Below, piece by piece: positions 61,266 to 64,000 of a stretch of 64,000 bases of DNA. Location: positions 226,129-290,128 of the forward strand of contig CAVRIG010000006.1 of assembly GCA_963721175.1 (NCBI GenBank), in the 5' to 3' direction. Made by a program: the position numbers and the translations under genes. The notes under the pieces are model-generated. The model had not been told where the DNA came from and did not search any database. It was given only the letters and a program-made list of their open reading frames with translations. Numbering within the stretch: position 1 is the first letter of the stretch; every line of letters begins with the position of its first letter. Source of the stretch: Aliishimia sp963721175. GTDB taxonomy: Bacteria > Pseudomonadota > Alphaproteobacteria > Rhodobacterales > Rhodobacteraceae.

Positions 61266-61593
61266 ATGAGCAAGACAACGAACAAGTATTCCCCCGAAGT
61301 GCGCGAGCGTGCCGTTCGCCTGGTTCTGGACAATCAAGGGCAGCATGAGAGCCGCTGGTCGGCGATCCTGTCGATTTCCTCGAAGATCGGCTGTGCGCCG
61401 CAGACACTGAACGAATGGGTCAAGAAGGCCGAGGTGGATCGTGGCGAGCGCGACCGGTGTCACGAGCGAGATGGCCGAGAAGATGAAGGCGCTGGAACGC
61501 GAGAACCGCGAGCTGAAGCAGGCCAATGAGATCCTGCGCAAGGCGTCCGCATATTTTGCCCAGGCGGAGCTCGACCGCCGGTCCAGGACATGA
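61266..61593 (+). CDS. IS3 transposase OrfA (frame broken once)
   Basis: OrfA is the DNA-binding subunit. It starts MSKTTNKYSPEVRERAVRLV and has the helix-turn-helix SISSKIGCAPQTLNEWVKKA, then a leucine-zipper-like helix MAEKMKALERENRELKQANE in a shifted frame. An extra base near 61456 (CGCACC to CGCGACC is the simplest reading) breaks the frame. Corrected, it ends FAQAELDRRSRT with TGA at 61591, overlapping the orfB ATG. Length is 108 residues. In IS3 elements OrfA and OrfB are normally joined by programmed frameshifting near this overlap. Confidence 0.88.
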
Positions 61594-62497
61594 TCGCCTT
61601 CATCGAAGAGCAACACGGGATATCGGGGTCGAGCCGATCTGCAAGCACCTGCCGATTGCCCCGTCAACGTTCTACGACCACATGGCCAAGCGGGCGAACC
61701 CTGATCTGCTGTCGGATCGGGCCAAGCGCGACAAGGCACTGCGACCCGAGATCGAACGCGTCTGGGAGCAGAACTACAAGGTCTACGGCGTGCGCAAGGT
61801 CTGGCACCAGCTGCGCCGGGAAGGCTTCGATGTCGCCCGCTGCACGGTCGCGAGGCTGATGAAGGACATGGATATTCGAAGGCATTATCCGAGGCAAGCC
61901 GCACAAGACGACGATCCCCGACAAGAAGCAGCCCTGCCCGCTGGACAAGGTGAACCGCCAGTTCCGCGCGCCTGCGCCGAACATGCTCTGGGTCAGCGAC
62001 TTCACCTATGTCGCCACATGGCAGGGCTTTGTCTATGTCGCCTTCGTCATCGACGCCTATCGCCCGCCGCATCGTCGGGTGGCGCGTCAGCCGCATCCCC
62101 TCATGCCGGGTTCGTTCTCGATGCCCTCGAACAGGCCGTTCATGAACGGTGTCCGACCAAGGGCTCGGGGCTTGTCCATCATTCGGATCGCGGATCGCAA
62201 TATCTGTCCATCAAATACACCGAACGGCTGGCAGAAGCGGGCATCGAACCCTCGGTCGGAAGCGTCGGCGACAGCTATGACAATGCCCTGGCCGAGACGA
62301 TCAACGGCCTGTTCAAGGCTGAGGTCATCCACCGCCGCGGTCCTTGGCGCAGCTTCGAGGCCGTCGAATACGCAACCCTCGAATGGGTCGACTGGTTCAA
62401 CAACCGTCGCCTGCTCGAGCCGATCGGAAACATCCCGCCAGCAGAAGCCGAGGCCAACTTCTATGCAGCTCTGGAAACTGAAGACATGGCCGCGTAA
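61590..62497 (+). CDS. IS3 transposase OrfB, DDE integrase (frame broken about four times)
   Basis: OrfB carries the catalytic core. Pieces in order are MIAFIEEQHG, VEPICKHLPIAPSTFYDHMA, WEQNYKVYGVRKVWHQLRRE, then the DDE residues: Asp in NMLWVSDFTYVATWQGFVYV, Asp in GLVHHSDRGSQYLSIKYTER and Glu in SYDNALAETINGLFKAEVI. The ending is PAEAEANFYAALETEDMAA. Breaks lie near 61620, 61880, 62060 and 62090. Corrected length is about 300 residues. Given the general error pattern, the element may be active in the organism. Confidence 0.88.
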
Positions 62498-62509
62498 CTA
62501 ACCGAAATC

Positions 62510-62536
62510 AGCCTCCGGCAAACCCGGCGCGGTTCA
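62510..62536 (-). repeat. IS3 right inverted repeat
   Basis: 27 bp, starts AGCCTCCGGC and ends GGCGCGGTTCA; perfect complement of the left repeat at 61213-61239. Confidence 0.95.
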
Positions 62537-63304
62537 GACAGCGCGTTTCGCTTCTTTCCAAGTCAGGCGGATGACGAGTTCGGATACGTCCTGCATCCCG
62601 TCGACCTTGCCACGAACAAGATCCTGGCGGCTGCCGATCGCCGCGAGGTGCGCGACGCCGTCGACCTGAAGAAGATTGAGGATGAGATATTGCCGCTCGG
62701 ACCTGTGGCGTGGGCGGCGGCTCACAAGTCCCCAGGGCGCAGCCCCGACATGATCGTTGGCGAGCTGCGACGCCAGGCAAGGTTTCAGCAGGAGGACCTT
62801 GATCAGGAGCGTCTCAGCGCTCCGTTGGCTGCGGGGGATCTAAACAACTGGCTCCGGGCATCGTGCGACCGGGCCGAGGACTGGATCGACTCCGTTCCCT
62901 CCAGATTCGAGTTCGGGCTCTTTGTCGATCGCCTCGGGCGCCCAGGTTGTCCCGACTTCGGCAAGGATGCTCCGGATGAGTGGTCGATCCATGAAGGGCG
63001 TCGTGGCGGTGTCTGGCCCAGTTCGCCGGGTATTTCGAGCAGCATGCTGGACGCCGGCCAGAAAACGAAAAAGAAGTCTGGACCGCGATCACTCGACGAC
63101 TAAGCCTTGGCGTGTGTTCCCCGAAGGCCGCTCCGTCCTGGTTCCCGCTTATCCACGAGAAAAAGCAGCTGAAACTGTAAGCGACTGAAGCTGCTCAGCT
63201 TTTCCTCCATCTTGCCTTATTTCGCGCGATTCTCTCGGTTTGGTCTTCGCCGAGAGCGCTCGAGGCCAATGTTGCCCAATGGCCAGGCTGGATGGAGGAC
63301 TGCG

Positions 63305-63484
63305 ATGATCAGCGAAATGAACTCGATATCCGACATCTGGAGGCGGATGCCGAGCGAAATGCACGCGCGTCGTTTTCTCGAAGGTATCATCTGGGCCGGC
63401 GGTCGGCAATGTCCGCACTGCCGGTCGAAAAGCTCGGGCGCTCTCCGCGGGAAAAGCTGCCGTCCCGGGCTGTATCAGTGCCGG
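63305..63484 (+). pseudogene. IS1595-family transposase, N-terminal fragment
   Basis: The frame opens MISEMNSISDIWRRMPSEMH, then RRFLEGIIWAGGRQCPHCRS and CRPGLYQCRE, the N-terminal zinc-ribbon module (CPHC ... YQCR) of IS1595 transposases. The expected second cysteine pair and the DDE domain are missing: after YQCRE the sequence switches to a different gene. Only about 60 of some 300 codons remain, so this is a dead remnant. Confidence 0.75.
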
Positions 63485-64000
63485 GAAGGGAACGATGGCG
63501 TGGCGCGGCGGCGAGATCGTGGAGCTCGAGAGGCCGCAGCGCAGCCAATGCGATTTCGGCCAAGGTCCGGTAGAGACTGTCGGGTTCAGTTGGGGCGATG
63601 TGGCGACAGCATGGTATTCCACTGGCGCTCAGGAGATCGACGTGCTCTTCGAAGCGTCCCCCCAGCTGCGCATCGTTTCCCGCGTGCCTCGGCGCCTTCG
63701 ACCAGCCTTGGGTTCGGCACCCGTTCAGCGCCTGCTGTCGCGGCTGGTGGACCGGATGGAGCATGGCCCTTCCGCCGGGGACCGGCAAAGCGGGCGCTGC
63801 TGCCTAATGGGCGAGGGATGGAATGCGGAGGGTGCGCGCGTGGCCAGTCTGATGGAAACGCCGGAGCCCTACGCGTTGACCGCGCAGACCGCCTTCATGA
63901 TCGCGCAGCGCGTCGGGCCGAAGAAGTGACGGCCGGCTACCATACGCCCTCAACTGTCTTCGGGCCCGATCTGGCTCTCGAATTCGATGGTGTTGATTCG
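63485..64000 (+). pseudogene. Saccharopine-dehydrogenase-like / trans-acting enoyl reductase, C-terminal part (runs off the right edge)
   Basis: The frame from 63495 reads MAWRGGEIVELERPQ, QCDFGQGPVETVGFSWGDVA and TAWYSTGAQEIDVLFEASPQ, on to ARVASLMETPEPYALTAQTA, which is the second half of saccharopine-dehydrogenase-family enoyl reductases. The stop at 63927 is probably due to a missing base, since the next frame continues TAGYHTPSTVFGPDLALEF, the usual C-terminal motif, to the window end. The NADP-binding N-terminal domain is absent, replaced by the IS1595 fragment, so the gene is 5'-truncated. Confidence 0.6.

Larger units (their letters stand above)
61213..62536 (+). mobile_element. Complete IS3-family insertion sequence (1324 bp)
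   Basis: The element has perfect 27-bp terminal inverted repeats (61213-61239 and 62510-62536) beginning TGAACCGCGCCGGG. It is flanked by a 3-bp direct repeat GAC at 61210-61212 and 62537-62539. Inside are orfA and orfB with an ATGA overlap, the IS3 arrangement. The exact subgroup cannot be set by eye. Perfect ends and a clean duplication suggest a recent insertion. Confidence 0.95.
60922..63103 (+). pseudogene. AbiEii/AbiGii-like nucleotidyltransferase toxin interrupted by an IS3 element
   Basis: The 5' part (60922-61212) reads MPLTPLQHRIMRVISANRSP, then the nucleotidyltransferase motif YVAGGSALNARGGRFSNDID (GGS...DxD) and VSSTRLEWASD. The 3' part (62540-63103) resumes SAFRFFPSQADDEFGYVLHP, then ATNKILAAADRREVRDAVDL and IEDEILPLGPVAWAAAHKSP. 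Deleting the element and one GAC copy joins the two in frame to give 284 residues. Related proteins are toxins of type IV toxin-antitoxin or abortive-infection pairs that modify tRNA or other nucleotides. The interrupted copy should be inactive. Confidence 0.85.

Overview
The window looks like chromosomal DNA from a marine alphaproteobacterium of the Rhodobacteraceae (Roseobacter group). The evidence is high G+C, the atpHAGDC order, a CIRCE-controlled groESL, the infA-maf-RNase E/G-yacG-tRNA-Phe block, a YcgN-family gene, a DUF2161 protein and an HpsN-like dehydrogenase. The sequence itself appears error-rich. Many genes that must work in a living cell (atpG, atpD, prs, groEL, ribF, rpmB) are split by single-base indels, mostly insertions, with intact family sequence continuing in the next frame. 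I annotate these as whole genes, state where the frame breaks, and do not call them biological pseudogenes.

Left part (1-35.7 kb) is mostly housekeeping: the clpA 5' end, gloB, the F1 ATP synthase operon, prs, a ribF-ycgN-ltaE operon, two acyl-CoA-type enzymes, a Mn-dependent pyrophosphatase, groESL, small hydrolases and a DMT transporter, an orphan phnM, the helicase hrpB, meaB, rpmB, a pair of copper-handling proteins, sirtuin cobB, a low-molecular-weight phosphatase, a divergent LysR/hpsN pair, a nitrilase-family hydrolase, then infA to tRNA-Phe.

Middle part (35.8-48.7 kb) is accessory. An AlpA-type phage regulator follows tRNA-Phe. Next come an SbcC-like ATPase and an SbcD-like nuclease overlapping by ATGA, with a WYL regulator upstream. 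A truncated cytochrome b561 fragment leads into a flavin/redox cluster (PepSY protein, DUF2271 protein, PepSY-flavodoxin-reductase fusion, ApbE), followed by a P1B-type ATPase with an unusual TPC motif and a VIT/CCC1 transporter.

48.9-55.4 kb holds the most interesting unit. It contains a secreted DUF6134 protein, an OmpR-family response regulator and its histidine kinase, then a tightly overlapping set: thermostable-hemolysin-family protein, AMP-dependent ligase, short-chain dehydrogenase and TauD-type dioxygenase. The same GTAAG-N6-GTAAG tandem box lies about 55 bp before both the DUF6134 gene and the hemolysin-family gene, so the two-component system probably controls both units. This reads as an uncharacterised small-molecule pathway.

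Right part (55.5-64 kb) is a decayed accessory region: a methyltransferase and divergent HxlR regulator with a palindromic operator, a truncated methyltransferase, an MgtE-like transporter lacking its N domain, a truncated sulfotransferase joined to a foreign fragment, and an AbiEii-like toxin gene cut by a complete IS3-family element (27-bp inverted repeats, GAC target duplication; removal restores the frame exactly). An IS1595 fragment and a truncated enoyl-reductase-like gene run off the right edge.
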